Assembly (NCBI RefSeq): GCF_000024425.1
Contig: NC_013946.1
Coordinates: 992,001 to 1,056,000 of the forward strand
DNA: 64,000 bases
Source of the DNA: Meiothermus ruber DSM 1279
GTDB taxonomy: Bacteria; Deinococcota; Deinococci; Deinococcales; Thermaceae
Direction of reading: 5' to 3'
The notes under the pieces: model-generated
Told to the model about the DNA's origin: nothing
Seen by the model: the letters and a program-made list of their open reading frames with translations, nothing else
The model's database searches: none
Translations under genes and position numbers: made by a program
In this document: positions 32,100 through 41,784 of the stretch, piece after piece
Numbering within the stretch: position 1 is the first letter of the stretch
Layout of the letters: every line of letters begins with the position of its first letter

Positions 32100-33029
32100 G
32101 TGCGCCGGTGGATCAGAAAGCGGTATGTGCTGTTGACAGTTTTGCTGGTGGCAGCGGTGGTGATCAATGCGCCGTCCATGGTGGCCCGGGGCTATGGTTT
32201 TTATTATCGCCTTACCGTGAACCGCCTGCCCCAGATGACCCTGGCGGGGGAGCGGCTGCTGGTGCTTTCGCCCCACCCCGACGACGAGAGCCTGTGCTGT
32301 GCGGGGGCCATCCAGCAGGTGCTGAAGCGCGGGGGGGAGGTCTGGGTGCTGTGGTTTACCAGCGGGGACGGCTTCGAGTGGGACGCCGCGCTGCTGCAGG
32401 ATACCCTCAGGCCGCAAGGCCGGGCCTCCCTCGAGCTGGGGCAGCGTCGCATGGGCGAGGCCCGCCTGGCTGCCCGCCGTCTGGGGGTGCCCCCGGATCA
32501 CCTGATCTTTCTGGGCTACCCCGACCGGGGCCTGCGGGCTCTGCTCGAGCGCCATCCCCAGGGCACGCCCTATCGCTCCCGCCTGACCCTGGTTAGCCAT
32601 GTGCCCTACGCCGATGCGCTCTCGCCCGGCGCCCCCTACACCGGCGAGTCGCTGCGGCGCGACTTCCGACGGGTGCTCGAGCGGGTGCAGCCCACTCTGG
32701 TGCTGGCCCCTTCCCCCAGGGATGCCCACGCCGATCACCGCGCTGTGGGTCTGCTGGCCCAGCAGGAGGTCGCTGCCGGGCGGCTGCGCTTCTGGATTGT
32801 GCACGGCGGGCTGGAATGGCCCCTGCCCAAGGGCTTGCACCCGCAGTTGCCCCTCGAGCCCGCCCCGCGGGGCAAGGGCCTGCCCTGGCAGCGCCTGCCC
32901 CTGAGCCCCGAGGAGCGTACGGCTAAGCTCGAGGCGCTGCAGGCCCACGCCAGCCAGATGCGGCTGCTGGCCCGCTTTATGCAGGCTTTTGTGCGCCAAA
33001 ACGAGCTCTTTAGCCCTCGAGGTGAGTAG
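32100..33029 (+). CDS. PIG-L family N-acetyl deacetylase, membrane-anchored
   Basis: A 309-residue protein: a positively charged N-terminus (VRRWIRKRYVLL) and one transmembrane helix, then a zinc-dependent deacetylase domain with the metal motif SPHPDDESLCCAGA and the later APSPRDAHADHRAV. PIG-L enzymes remove acetyl groups from GlcNAc-linked substrates such as bacillithiol or glycolipid precursors. GTG 32100 is preferred to ATG 32064, which would overlap the GNAT gene: CATAAT at 32087-32092 lies 7 nt before it, fitting a leaderless start. The N-terminal charge then sits right before the helix. Confidence 0.85.
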   Translation: MRRWIRKRYVLLTVLLVAAVVINAPSMVARGYGFYYRLTVNRLPQMTLAGERLLVLSPHPDDESLCCAGAIQQVLKRGGEVWVLWFTSGDGFEWDAALLQDTLRPQGRASLELGQRRMGEARLAARRLGVPPDHLIFLGYPDRGLRALLERHPQGTPYRSRLTLVSHVPYADALSPGAPYTGESLRRDFRRVLERVQPTLVLAPSPRDAHADHRAVGLLAQQEVAAGRLRFWIVHGGLEWPLPKGLHPQLPLEPAPRGKGLPWQRLPLSPEERTAKLEALQAHASQMRLLARFMQAFVRQNELFSPRGE

Positions 33030-33040
33030 CGCTCACCTCC

Positions 33041-34045
33041 TTACTCACCGGCCCAGGTATAGGCGGCCTTGGGGCCATCGGGGATGAAGCCATAGCGCGC
33101 ATAAAGCTGGTAACCGGCGCGGATTTGCTGGCGGGCGGCCTCGAGCTGCCCCTGCTTGCGGTAGACCAGCCCCAGCACGTACACCGCCAGGGGGTTGCCC
33201 GGCTCTAAGCGCACCGCCTGCTGCAAAAAGCCGGCCGAGGCCGCCAGGCCTTGAGGCGTAGAAGGGCCGATGAAGCCGTTGGGCGCACGTTCGCCCCGGT
33301 AGTAGTAGAACTGCGATTGCAGGTAGCGCAGGCCGAGCGGCGCGATCTCGCCCACCGGGGCTTCGTGCCCGTTGCCGACCAGGCGATAGGCCTGAATTTC
33401 GTGGTCGGGCGCAAAGCGGGGCTCGAGGAAGCGGTAATCGCCCACAGCGGCGTCCCAGGTGAAGAGGCCCTGGTGCTCGGGGAAGGGCTCGGGCTCCGAG
33501 GCGTCGACCAACAGGTCGTGGCCGTCGGAAAGGCGCAGCAAAGTGCTCACGTGTCCGAGGTTGCTAACCTGCCCGTGCAGGTTCTTCCAGACCATCACCG
33601 CGCCTGCCCTCAGCCCGATGCGCTGGAGCATCCCGGCGATGAGCACCGACTGCAACAGGCACTGCCGCTCCCCGTTGCGCACCGCGTAGGCGAACTCGTA
33701 ACCGCGCTCGAGGCTGAAATGGGGGATCAGGGCTTTGACCGTGCGGTAGGCCCAGATCGCGCTCTGTCGCTCGAAGGCGGCTTTCTGGGAGGGCCGTAGC
33801 CGGCTGTAGGTTCGTCGGCGGGCCTCGAGGCTCTGCCGCAGACCCTCCCCCGCGTAACGCGCGTAGGCTGCCTCGAACCAAGGATAAAAAGGTTCCAGCC
33901 CTTTAGCCCCGGTCAGCCGGTAGGACTCCTCCACCAGATGGCTGAAAGCCGTGGAGCCATAGGCGTAGGCGTCCTCAGGCGGACGGGCATGGGCTGGGAG
34001 TGCAAGGCTGAGGAGTAGCAGGACTGGCAAAACTTGGCGCCACAT
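33041..34045 (-). CDS. Exported transglutaminase-like protein with TPR tail
   Basis: A 334-residue exported protein with a clear signal peptide (LPVLLLLSLALPAHA). The middle has a transglutaminase/papain-like arrangement: Cys in NGERQCLLQSVLIAGML, His in NLGHVSTLL and Asp in DLLVDASEP. A C-terminal TPR (AVYVLGLVYRKQGQLEAARQQ) follows. Similar folds act as peptidases or are inactive; this triad looks complete. It starts 5 bp after the histidine kinase stop, so it is in an operon with it and could be its target or sensor partner. Confidence 0.65.
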   Translation of the reverse strand: MWRQVLPVLLLLSLALPAHARPPEDAYAYGSTAFSHLVEESYRLTGAKGLEPFYPWFEAAYARYAGEGLRQSLEARRRTYSRLRPSQKAAFERQSAIWAYRTVKALIPHFSLERGYEFAYAVRNGERQCLLQSVLIAGMLQRIGLRAGAVMVWKNLHGQVSNLGHVSTLLRLSDGHDLLVDASEPEPFPEHQGLFTWDAAVGDYRFLEPRFAPDHEIQAYRLVGNGHEAPVGEIAPLGLRYLQSQFYYYRGERAPNGFIGPSTPQGLAASAGFLQQAVRLEPGNPLAVYVLGLVYRKQGQLEAARQQIRAGYQLYARYGFIPDGPKAAYTWAGE

Positions 34046-34050
34046 TTTTG

Positions 34051-35298
34051 TTACCCTCCCGTGTGCGGCCGGTACTGGGGTAGGCGCAGCCGCACCTGGC
34101 TCCCCTGGTGCTGCTTGATCTGCAGCTCCCCATCCAGGGCCTGGGCCACCGCCCGCGCCACCCGCAGGCCCAGCCCCTCGTGGGCGTCCTTGTGGAAGCC
34201 GGGGCCGGTGTCGGCCACCTCGAGCCAGGCCCAGCCCTCCTCCAGGCCGCTTTTTAGCAGCACGCTGCCTTTGCTGGTGTAGCGCAGGGCGTTGTGCACC
34301 AGGTTGTTGAGGGCCTGCTCGAGCAGGCGGGGATCGGCATGGACGGGGGCGGGTTGGGCCTCGAGGCCCAGCTCCAGACCCCGCTCCAGGGCCAGCGGTT
34401 GGAAGCGGTCGAAGGCCTCGGAGACCAGGTCGGCCAGATCCAGGGGCTGCCCCCGCACCTCCCCGCTCTCGGCCCGCGAGAGGGCCAGCAGGTTCTGGGC
34501 CAGGGTCTCCAGCCGCAAGGCCTCGCGGTGCAGGCGGCTGAGCTGCTCTGGCCCCATCTGGCCCTGAAGTCCGGCGGCCTCGAGGCTGGCCCGGAAGGCC
34601 GAAAGCGGCGTGCGCAGCTCGTGCGCCGCGTAGGCCAGAAACTGCTGCTCCCGCTCGCGCTGATCCTTGAGCCGGTCGAGCAGGCTGGCAAAGGAGCGGG
34701 CCAGGCTGGCCACCTCGTCCTGGCCGGAGATCTGCGGTACCGGCTCCCCCTGCTCAAAGCGAGCCGCCGCTCGGGTGAGGCGCTCGAGGGGCCGCACCGC
34801 CAGCCCGGCCGCCCCGTAGGCCAGCCCTGCCGAGAGCAGGGCCAGCAGCAAAGCGATGGGAACAGCGACCTCTACAAAGCGCTCCAGGGTCTCGCGCAAC
34901 AGCCACAGCGATTCGCTGAGCTGCACGCTCAAATCCCCCTGGCTCAGGGTGTATACTCGCAGCCCCCGCACCTCGCTGGGGCCCTGCCGACCCAGCATGC
35001 CTGCGTCGAAAGGTAGATCGGAGGTGAAGGTGCCGCCTTCCCAAATCTTTTGTAGCCCACGGTAAACCTGCGCTGACTGTACGCGGTTGTCCTGCGAAAG
35101 CGCGTCGGCCAGGCTGTCGGGTATGGGCTGGCCGCTAAGCGCTGCTTGCAATACTATGCTGGCCTGTAGCTTGAGCTCCCGGTCGAGGTCGGCCAGGCGG
35201 CTGCGCTCCAGGATCTGATAGGTCAGGAGCAGGCCCAGGCCCAGGCCCAGAAGGGTCAGGCTGAAGGTGATGAGCGCCAGACGCAGCCGAAGGTTCAT
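34051..35298 (-). CDS. Sensor histidine kinase
   Basis: A 415-residue membrane kinase: TM helix 1 near residues 8-28, a periplasmic sensor of about 130 residues, TM helix 2 (VAVPIALLLALLSAGLAYGA), a HAMP linker, the HisKA phosphoacceptor segment AYAAHELRTPLSAF, and the HATPase domain with NLVHNALRYTSKG, DTGPGF and GLGLRVARAVA. ATG 35298 begins the first helix. No response regulator is adjacent on this strand; the nearest candidate is at 38654 on the other strand. Confidence 0.9.
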   Translation of the reverse strand: MNLRLRLALITFSLTLLGLGLGLLLTYQILERSRLADLDRELKLQASIVLQAALSGQPIPDSLADALSQDNRVQSAQVYRGLQKIWEGGTFTSDLPFDAGMLGRQGPSEVRGLRVYTLSQGDLSVQLSESLWLLRETLERFVEVAVPIALLLALLSAGLAYGAAGLAVRPLERLTRAAARFEQGEPVPQISGQDEVASLARSFASLLDRLKDQREREQQFLAYAAHELRTPLSAFRASLEAAGLQGQMGPEQLSRLHREALRLETLAQNLLALSRAESGEVRGQPLDLADLVSEAFDRFQPLALERGLELGLEAQPAPVHADPRLLEQALNNLVHNALRYTSKGSVLLKSGLEEGWAWLEVADTGPGFHKDAHEGLGLRVARAVAQALDGELQIKQHQGSQVRLRLPQYRPHTGG

Positions 35299-35499
35299 AG
35301 GGTTGGAGGGTTTCTCGAGGTCGTGGTTGTTTGCATAAATCGCCGGATGGAGGTGCACAGGGGGCTGGAGGCCCGAACTATAGGTTCCATAGTACCCCTG
35401 ACCAGAAGGCTAGGTCGGAGGGGTGAATCTGGGATGAAGAGCTGGAAGGGGCCTCAATTGTTTCAGACCCCCTTCATCTGCTGGGCGATGCTAGAGGGT

Positions 35500-36726
35500 A
35501 TGAGGCCTTGGGTATGCTTACTGCCGTGGGCGTTGGGGCTGGTGCTGGCCCAGCCGAGCAGCCCGACGCCGCTTCCCCCGGTGCAGGCCATTCCGCCCGG
35601 CGAGATGCAGCCGCTGGCACCCGGTCAGCGGCCAGCGCCCACACTACCCCAGATCGTTCTCAACCCGCCCATCCGCTTCGTGGAGCGGATCGCCTGGGCC
35701 TCCAACGGTTTTGTGGAAGCGGCCGAGGCCCTGGTGCTGATTCCGGAGGCCTCCACCACCCCTAGCTTTATGCTCACCAAGGCCCAGCGGGTGGTGGCCG
35801 AGACCTTTGCGGCCCGGCCCTCCCTGAGCTATGTGGATGTCTCGATTTATAGCCGGAGGGAGTACGCGGGCTTTGGAGGCCCCTTGCCCCGTTTTACCGC
35901 TTCGGTCTCGCGGGCCAGGCTCAACGAGTTTTTGCGCCTGAACCTGAGCAACTTTTTGCAGTTTGACCACCTCTGGATCAAGCCGCAGGACGCTTTTTAT
36001 GGCCCACCCGCGCCCGTAACCGACGAGCTCGAGCTCACCCCCCAGTTCCAGGGCACCCGGGCCCAGCTCCGCGCCCAGCAGCTCGAGCAGACCGTGGCCA
36101 GCCAGCAGGGCGGGGTGGTGGGCAACCGCCTTTTTCACGGCGACCCCAGGCAGCGCGTGGTGGCCCTGACCTTCGACGATGCGCCCCACCCCCTGTTCGA
36201 GCCGCTGCTCCTCGACACCCTGCGCCGGGCGGGTGTGCGGGCCACCTTCTTCTGCATTGGCCGCAACGCCGAGGCCTACCCCTACTTCGTACGGGATATG
36301 GTGCAGCAAGGGCACGAGGTCGCCAACCACACCTACCACCATGTCCGCCTCAACGGCCTCGACGAGGCCAGTGTGACCGCCGAGATCGTCCAGGCCAACC
36401 AGGTGCTTCAGGCCATCACCGGCAAGCCCATCGTCTACTTTCGCCCGCCCGGGGGTCGCTTCTCACCCACGGTGCTCGAGGTGATGCGACGGCTAAACAT
36501 GACGGTGGTCTTCTGGACGGACGATCCAGGCGACTTCGACAACATCGGGCAGGGCCCCCTCGAGGCCCGGTTGCTGCGGCGGCTGCGCCCCGGTGGTATC
36601 GTGCTGTTGCACGACAACGTGCTCCAGACCATCGCGGTGCTGCCGCGCTTTCTGGCTTTGGCAGGACAGCAGGGCTACCGGCTGGGCACGGTGGGTGGGC
36701 TGGTGCAGGGGGTGGATCGGAGGTAG
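35500..36726 (+). CDS. Exported polysaccharide deacetylase (CE4)
   Basis: A 408-residue exported protein with a signal peptide (VCLLPWALGLVLA), a Pro-rich region and an N-terminal domain of about 190 residues, then a NodB domain with all metal and catalytic motifs: TFDDAP (Asp), HTYHH (His pair), RPPGGRFSP and LLHDNV. CE4 enzymes deacetylate chitin-like or peptidoglycan sugars. ATG 35500 is preceded by a weak AGAGGG; ATG 35488 is an alternative. The frame is open upstream to 35323 but would place residues before the signal peptide. Confidence 0.88.
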   Translation: MRPWVCLLPWALGLVLAQPSSPTPLPPVQAIPPGEMQPLAPGQRPAPTLPQIVLNPPIRFVERIAWASNGFVEAAEALVLIPEASTTPSFMLTKAQRVVAETFAARPSLSYVDVSIYSRREYAGFGGPLPRFTASVSRARLNEFLRLNLSNFLQFDHLWIKPQDAFYGPPAPVTDELELTPQFQGTRAQLRAQQLEQTVASQQGGVVGNRLFHGDPRQRVVALTFDDAPHPLFEPLLLDTLRRAGVRATFFCIGRNAEAYPYFVRDMVQQGHEVANHTYHHVRLNGLDEASVTAEIVQANQVLQAITGKPIVYFRPPGGRFSPTVLEVMRRLNMTVVFWTDDPGDFDNIGQGPLEARLLRRLRPGGIVLLHDNVLQTIAVLPRFLALAGQQGYRLGTVGGLVQGVDRR

Positions 36727-36780
36727 GGTAGGGGTATTCCGGTGGGTGAGCAAGGGCAGGCAGAGCGTGGGAAAGGGGCG

Positions 36781-37980
36781 ATGATGATAGCCCAACCGAG
36801 CACCGCCATAGCGGTGGAATCCAAAAATAAAGCAACGCCAGCTGGGGCCCGGCTGCTGGCTTTGGACGGGCTGCGGGGCTTGACGGTTTTCTTGATGCTT
36901 TTGGTCAACAACCTCGCGCTTCAGGAGGCCACGCCCGACCAGCTCGTGCACGCCCCGTTTGGCGGGGTGACACTGGCCGATCTGGTGTTCCCGTGGTTCC
37001 TGTTCTGCATGGGGGCGGCCATCCCGTATGCGGCCTCGAGCTTCGATAAACAAAAGCTTCCGTTGTGGCGCAGGCTGCTTCGCATCCTCAGGCGCACGAG
37101 CCTGATTTTTTTGCTGGGCCTCTTCCTGACCAGCGCCCTGGCCCGCACCCCGGTCTTCGCGCTGGGGGTCTTGCAGCTCATCGCGCTGGCCTACTGCCTG
37201 GCCGCGCTTTTTTACCTGATCTCCCCCCGGCCTGCCTTCCTGTTTGCGGTCGCAGCAGGGCTTTTGGTGGGCTACTGGGCGGCCATCCGCTTTGTTCCCA
37301 TCCCCGGCGCGGGGCCGGGCATCTTCGAGGAAGACCGCAACCTGTTGCTGCACCTGAACAGGACCTACCTCGAGCCCCTTGGTCTGCGCGGGCTGCTTTC
37401 GACCATACCCACAGCGGCGCTGGCCCTGCTGGGGGCGATGGTGGCGCAGGTGCTAAGAAACGGGGGAAAGGACCCAGTGGAAGTTAAGCGGCCAGGCCCC
37501 CGGTCTGCTGGCTTTCGGGAAGCCCTGGCTGCCTACCGTCCGCTGCTCCAGCTCCTCTTGCTGGGCAGCGCAATGACCGGGCTGGGGTATGGCTGGAGCC
37601 TCGAGCTGCCCTTCTCCAAAGCCTTCTGGACACCACCCTACATCCTTTTTAGCGCCGGGCTGGCGACGCTTTTGATCGGGGCGTTTTACCTGCTGTTCGA
37701 CCTCAGGAGATGGACATGGCTGGCCTTCCCGTTCTTGGTATTCGGGTCGAACGCGCTGCTGGCCTATATCCTGCCGATTTTGTTCAAGGTCTGGGTGTTG
37801 CAGGGCTGGACGGTCTCGCTGAACGGAGCGCGGGTCAGCCTGCAGGAGGCCTGGCTCAACTGGCACGTGGCCCACAGCGGGGTGGTGGTGGGGGGGTGGA
37901 CGTACACGCTGCTCTTCATCCTGGCCTGGTGGCTGGTGTTCTGGTGGTTTTACGCCCGCAAAATTTTCTTTAAAGTCTAG
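36781..37980 (+). CDS. DUF5009/HGSNAT-like membrane acyltransferase
   Basis: A 399-residue polytopic membrane protein with around ten helices. The N-terminal LLALDGLRGLTVFLMLLVNN and LADLVFPWFLFCMGA match the heparan-alpha-glucosaminide acetyltransferase-like group, which moves acetyl groups across membranes to sugar amines. The start is ATG 36781 or 36784, after AAAGGGG. It follows the polysaccharide deacetylase by 54 bp in the same direction, so the pair could adjust acetylation of an envelope glycan. That link is inference. Confidence 0.75.
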   Translation: MMIAQPSTAIAVESKNKATPAGARLLALDGLRGLTVFLMLLVNNLALQEATPDQLVHAPFGGVTLADLVFPWFLFCMGAAIPYAASSFDKQKLPLWRRLLRILRRTSLIFLLGLFLTSALARTPVFALGVLQLIALAYCLAALFYLISPRPAFLFAVAAGLLVGYWAAIRFVPIPGAGPGIFEEDRNLLLHLNRTYLEPLGLRGLLSTIPTAALALLGAMVAQVLRNGGKDPVEVKRPGPRSAGFREALAAYRPLLQLLLLGSAMTGLGYGWSLELPFSKAFWTPPYILFSAGLATLLIGAFYLLFDLRRWTWLAFPFLVFGSNALLAYILPILFKVWVLQGWTVSLNGARVSLQEAWLNWHVAHSGVVVGGWTYTLLFILAWWLVFWWFYARKIFFKV

Positions 37981-38008
37981 CCCCCTGGGCGTTCACTCCA
38001 TCGCCCCT

Positions 38009-38368
38009 TCAGCGGCGCAGCAAAAGCTGGAGTGCGACCAGGATCAGCAGGATGGCAAAGCCCCGGCGCAGCACGGCCTCCGGCAGCGTCAGGGCCACGC
38101 GAGAACCAAAATAAGTGCCCACCAGCAACCCCAGTGCCAGCAGGCCCGCCACCGGCAGGTTGACCGCCCCCACCCGGTAGTAGTTGAGCACGCCCAGAAT
38201 CCCCACCGGCAGTAGCAGCGCTGCCAGCGAGGTGGCGGTGGCCTGGAGCTGGCTCAGGCCCAGCAGCAAAACCAGGGCAGGCACCACCACGACCCCGCCC
38301 CCAATGCCAAAAAAGCCCGATAGGACACCTGCTGCTGTGCCGATCAAGAGTGCTAACAAAAAGTCCAC
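38009..38368 (-). CDS. Half-size TauE/SafE-type membrane permease
   Basis: A 119-residue protein with four hydrophobic helices. LSGFFGIGGGVVVVPALVLL is the TauE/SafE signature (the first half-repeat of these 240-residue exporters of sulfite or organosulfur anions). A single repeat could dimerise to make a full-size pore. The start is GTG 38368 with GAGGTG seven bases before. It converges with the acyltransferase gene (28 bp between stops). Confidence 0.8.
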   Translation of the reverse strand: MDFLLALLIGTAAGVLSGFFGIGGGVVVVPALVLLLGLSQLQATATSLAALLLPVGILGVLNYYRVGAVNLPVAGLLALGLLVGTYFGSRVALTLPEAVLRRGFAILLILVALQLLLRR

Positions 38369-38414
38369 GGTAACACCTCAAGGGGCTGGACACGCCCGCT
38401 ACAGTCTACGGCCA

Positions 38415-38443
38415 TTGGCCGCACGGATATGCGATTTCATACT
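38415..38443 (+). promoter_or_regulatory. Promoter for candidate RNA upstream of the response regulator
   Basis: TTGGCC (38415-38420), a 17-bp spacer, then CATACT (38438-38443), reading away from the TauE gene. Its -35 is imperfect. Confidence 0.5.
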
Positions 38444-38449
38444 GGCTTC

Positions 38450-38538
38450 ACCTAAGGGAAACAACATAAACCCGCACAGACCATTGCTGTGCCTTACCTC
38501 CCCCCAAGCTGCGGCCTCACCCACCGCAGCTTAATTTT
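38450..38538 (+). ncRNA. Candidate small RNA or attenuator leader with two hairpins and a C-rich link
   Basis: About 89 nt. Hairpin 1 is GCACAG/CTGTGC (38474-38479 with 38487-38492). Hairpin 2 is AAGCTGCGG/CCGCAGCTT (38506-38514 with 38524-38532), followed by AATTTTT, a good intrinsic terminator on the plus strand. The single-stranded link between them contains ACCTCCCCCC, complementary to Shine-Dalgarno sequences. No plus-strand gene ends here, so the terminator belongs to an RNA starting in this gap: either a free small RNA or an attenuator of the response regulator gene 116 bp downstream. Confidence 0.5.
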
Positions 38539-38653
38539 TGGCGCGGCCGGCTAAGGCCAGGCCATCCGCTTCACCCTGCCTTCAGGGGATGGTATTAGCA
38601 TCGCAAGAATGTGCCCGCTAGCCGATTATCCAGGGGCCGAGATAAGCTTAGGT

Positions 38654-39313
38654 GTGCGTTTGTTAATCGTCGAAGACGAGCCCAGCCTGGCCTCCACCCT
38701 GAAGGAAAGCCTCTCGGCCCAGGGCTTCCAGGTTACCCTGGCGGCTTCCAGGTCTGAAGCCGAGGCCCTGGTGTGGGAGCAGCCCTTTGACCTGCTTTTA
38801 TTCGACGTGATGCTGCCCGAGGGGCCGGAGGCCGGCTTTGAGCTGGCCCAGGCCTTGCGCGAGTCGGGCTTTCATCAGCCCATTCTCTTCCTCACCGCCC
38901 GCGAGGCCCTGCCCGACCGGGTGCGGGGCCTCGAGTGGGGCGACGATTACCTGCCCAAGCCCTTTGCCCTGGCCGAGTTGGTGGCCCGCCTTAAGGCCCT
39001 GGGGCGGCGTGGGGAGATCAAGCCGCAGGTTTTGCAAATTTCACCCCAGGTCGAACTGGCCCTGGAGCACCGCCAGGTGCGGCGACAGGGTGAGCTGGTG
39101 CGCCTTACCGCAAAGGAATACCTGGTCTTGGAGCTGCTGGCCCTCAACAAGGGCCGGGTCTTTACCCGTGAGGAGATCCTCGAGCGCATTTGGGGGCCGG
39201 GCTTCGAGGCCGACTCCAACCTTATAGATGTGTACGTCAAGAACCTTCGCAAACGCCTTGGTGAGGATGTCATCGAGACGGTGCGAGGAGTAGGATATCG
39301 ACTGGGAGAGTGA
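38654..39313 (+). CDS. OmpR-type response regulator
   Basis: A 219-residue two-domain regulator. Receiver: acidic pair in VEDEP, phosphoacceptor Asp51 (LLLFDVMLPEG), Thr81 and Lys102. One residue appears missing from the usual GADDYL loop (WGDDYLPKPF). C-terminal winged helix: LTAKEYLVLELLALNKGRVF, then NLIDVYVKNLRKRLG, and VRGVGYRLG. GTG 38654 is preferred to ATG 38609 because the receiver fold starts there. The cognate kinase may be the gene at 34051-35298; the genes are not adjacent. A candidate attenuator lies upstream. Confidence 0.88.
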   Translation: MRLLIVEDEPSLASTLKESLSAQGFQVTLAASRSEAEALVWEQPFDLLLFDVMLPEGPEAGFELAQALRESGFHQPILFLTAREALPDRVRGLEWGDDYLPKPFALAELVARLKALGRRGEIKPQVLQISPQVELALEHRQVRRQGELVRLTAKEYLVLELLALNKGRVFTREEILERIWGPGFEADSNLIDVYVKNLRKRLGEDVIETVRGVGYRLGE

Positions 39314-39449
39314 GTGCTGTTGAGAGCCCTGGGGCAGGATGAGTGGTTTGAAAGGCATTTTGCCACCGAGAACCAAGCGGGCAGCCCCTCATCACCTGCA
39401 CAGCCTTTAGCTGGCCTGCACTCAGTACAAACCGGATTGGTAGCGATTT

Positions 39450-41603
39450 ATGTCAGTTAAGCAGCACCCGGCCCGCCCTATTTCCAGCCGCTTACAACAC
39501 TGGCTGCTCGAGGGAGCTCCCAAACCCTCTGAGGGCTACTACAAGCAACCGACCGCCGCCCACTCGAGCCACCCCTGGTGGCGGGTGATGTGCCTGACCG
39601 GGGTGGACTACTTCTCCACCCTGGGCTACCAGCCCGGCATTGCAGCGCTGGCCGCGGGGGCGCTCTCGCCCATTGCCACCCTGGTGCTGGTGTCGCTCAC
39701 CCTGTTTGGAGCCCTTCCCATGTACCGCCGGGTTGCCGGGGAAAGCCCGCACGGCGACGGCTCAATCTCGATGCTCGAGCGCCTGCTCAAGGGCTGGACG
39801 GGCAAGTTTGTGGTGCTGACCCTGATTGGTTTTGTGGCAACCGGCTTTGTCATCACCATTACCCTCTCGGCGGCGGACGCGGCCAAGCACATTGTTGAGA
39901 ACCCCCTCGCGCCGGACTGGCTGAACAGCCAGATTGGTCTGACGCTCCTGTTGGTGGGCCTCCTGGGTGCGGTCTTCCTGCGCGGCTTTAAGGAGGCCAT
40001 CGGCATCGCGGTGGTGCTGGTGGTCGTCTACATCGGCCTAAACCTGGTGGTGATTGGTCAAGGGATCAGCCTAATCGCACAGAACCCTGGCCTTCTGGCC
40101 GAGTGGACGGGGCGCATCGCCCTCGACTACGCCACCCCCGCTGCTGTGGTGGTGGCCGCCCTGGTGGTTTTTCCCAAGCTGGCCCTGGGCCTCTCCGGCT
40201 TCGAGACCGGAGTGGTGGTAATGCCGCTGGTGCGGGGCTGGCCCGGCGATTCGCCCCAGCACCCCGTGGGACGGATTGCCAATTCACGTAAACTGCTCAC
40301 CACGGCGGCCCTAATTATGAGCGTGATGCTGCTCAGCAGCTCGCTGGTGACCACCCTGCTCATTCCACCCAGCGAATTCTGGCCCGAGACCACCGCCCAA
40401 CGCGAGCTGCGCGGCCAGGCCCGTACCATCGATGTGCCGCTGGGCAACGGCGACGTGTACACCTACCATGTGCCCGAGCGCACGGGAAGCTTTACCGAGC
40501 GGATTCAGCTCGAGGGGAAGCAGGGCACCATACACCTCGAGGTGACGGTTACCCCCACCCCGGGCGGTCGGCTGGTGCAGGTGACCAAGGAGGGCGGCGC
40601 GGCCAACGGGCGGGCCCTGGCTTTCCTGGCCCACCAGAACCTGGGTGAGTGGTTTGGCAGCCTTTACGACCTCTCCACCATTCTGATCCTGTGGTTCGCG
40701 GGTGCGAGCGCCATGGCCGGGCTGCTCAACATTACCCCGCGGTATCTGCCCCGGTATGGTATGGCGCCCGACTGGGCCCGGGCGGTGCGTCCGTTGGTGC
40801 TTATCTTCACCGGGGTCTGCGTGCTGGTTACCCTGATCTTTCGGGCCGACGTCAATGCCCAGGCCGGGGCCTATGCCACCGGGGTGCTGGCCCTGATGAC
40901 CTCAGCGGCCTTTGCAGTCATGCTCTCCGCCCTCGCCAAGCGCCAGCTTTGGGCCGCGCTGGGTTTTGGGCTGGTTACGGCCATCTTTATTTACACCGCT
41001 ACCGTGACGGTGCTGGCCGACCTCGATGGCCTGGTGATAGCCGCCTTCTTCATCGCTGCGATTGTGGTGGTCTCGCTGATCTCACGCGTCTTCCGCTCGA
41101 CCGAGCTGCGCGCCGAGCGGGTTCAGGCCGACCTCGAGGCCCAGGCCATCATCCGAAGGCTGGCCCTGGGTGAGATTCGCCTAGTTGCCAACCACCGCGA
41201 CTCCGGCAGTCCTTTCGAGTACACGCAAAAGCAGGAACGGATGCACCGGCGCACCCACCTGCCCAACCGCGATCCAGTGGCCTTCCTCGAGGTCTCCGTC
41301 CCCGACGCCTCCGACTTCTCCGATACCCTCTACGTGCATGGGGTGGAGGTGGGGGAACACCAGGTGCTGCGGGTGCAGGGCACCTCCATTCCCAACGCCA
41401 TTGCCGCCTTGCTCTTGTATATACGCGACACCACCGGCAAGCTCCCGCATGTCTATTTCGAGTGGAGCGAGCGCCCCCTTCTGCGCTCAGCCCTCGACTT
41501 CATCCTCTACGGCGAGGGTGATGTCCCCAGCCTCACCCACGAGGTGCTGCGCAAGGCCGAGCCCGACCCAAAGCGCAGGCCGGTGGTGCATGTGGGGGGC
41601 TGA
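39450..41603 (+). CDS. APC-family amino acid/polyamine permease with cytoplasmic C-terminal domain
   Basis: A 717-residue membrane protein. An N-terminal cytoplasmic segment leads to [34 protein letters not shown], characteristic of an APC-superfamily subgroup, then about twelve helices with an extracytoplasmic insert of about 80 residues after helix 7 ([17 protein letters not shown]). After residue 570 a soluble domain follows. The substrate is unresolved. ATG 39450 has no strong Shine-Dalgarno. The gene follows the response regulator in the same direction after 136 bp, so control by it is possible. Confidence 0.75.
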   Translation: MSVKQHPARPISSRLQHWLLEGAPKPSEGYYKQPTAAHSSHPWWRVMCLTGVDYFSTLGYQPGIAALAAGALSPIATLVLVSLTLFGALPMYRRVAGESPHGDGSISMLERLLKGWTGKFVVLTLIGFVATGFVITITLSAADAAKHIVENPLAPDWLNSQIGLTLLLVGLLGAVFLRGFKEAIGIAVVLVVVYIGLNLVVIGQGISLIAQNPGLLAEWTGRIALDYATPAAVVVAALVVFPKLALGLSGFETGVVVMPLVRGWPGDSPQHPVGRIANSRKLLTTAALIMSVMLLSSSLVTTLLIPPSEFWPETTAQRELRGQARTIDVPLGNGDVYTYHVPERTGSFTERIQLEGKQGTIHLEVTVTPTPGGRLVQVTKEGGAANGRALAFLAHQNLGEWFGSLYDLSTILILWFAGASAMAGLLNITPRYLPRYGMAPDWARAVRPLVLIFTGVCVLVTLIFRADVNAQAGAYATGVLALMTSAAFAVMLSALAKRQLWAALGFGLVTAIFIYTATVTVLADLDGLVIAAFFIAAIVVVSLISRVFRSTELRAERVQADLEAQAIIRRLALGEIRLVANHRDSGSPFEYTQKQERMHRRTHLPNRDPVAFLEVSVPDASDFSDTLYVHGVEVGEHQVLRVQGTSIPNAIAALLLYIRDTTGKLPHVYFEWSERPLLRSALDFILYGEGDVPSLTHEVLRKAEPDPKRRPVVHVGG

Positions 41604-41784
41604 GCTTGGATTTGCGATTTTACGAGTTTACTGTGGGGTTGTATTGATCAAACTCAGGCCAGGACACGTTTTTTGCAAAGATGTGAATTTACCGTTATGG
41701 TCAAATATCACAACCGATTTTCAGAGGTGTTCCATTATGTATTAAAGTCTTTCTGCCTTCGGGAGCGGGAAAGTGAGGTGAGCT

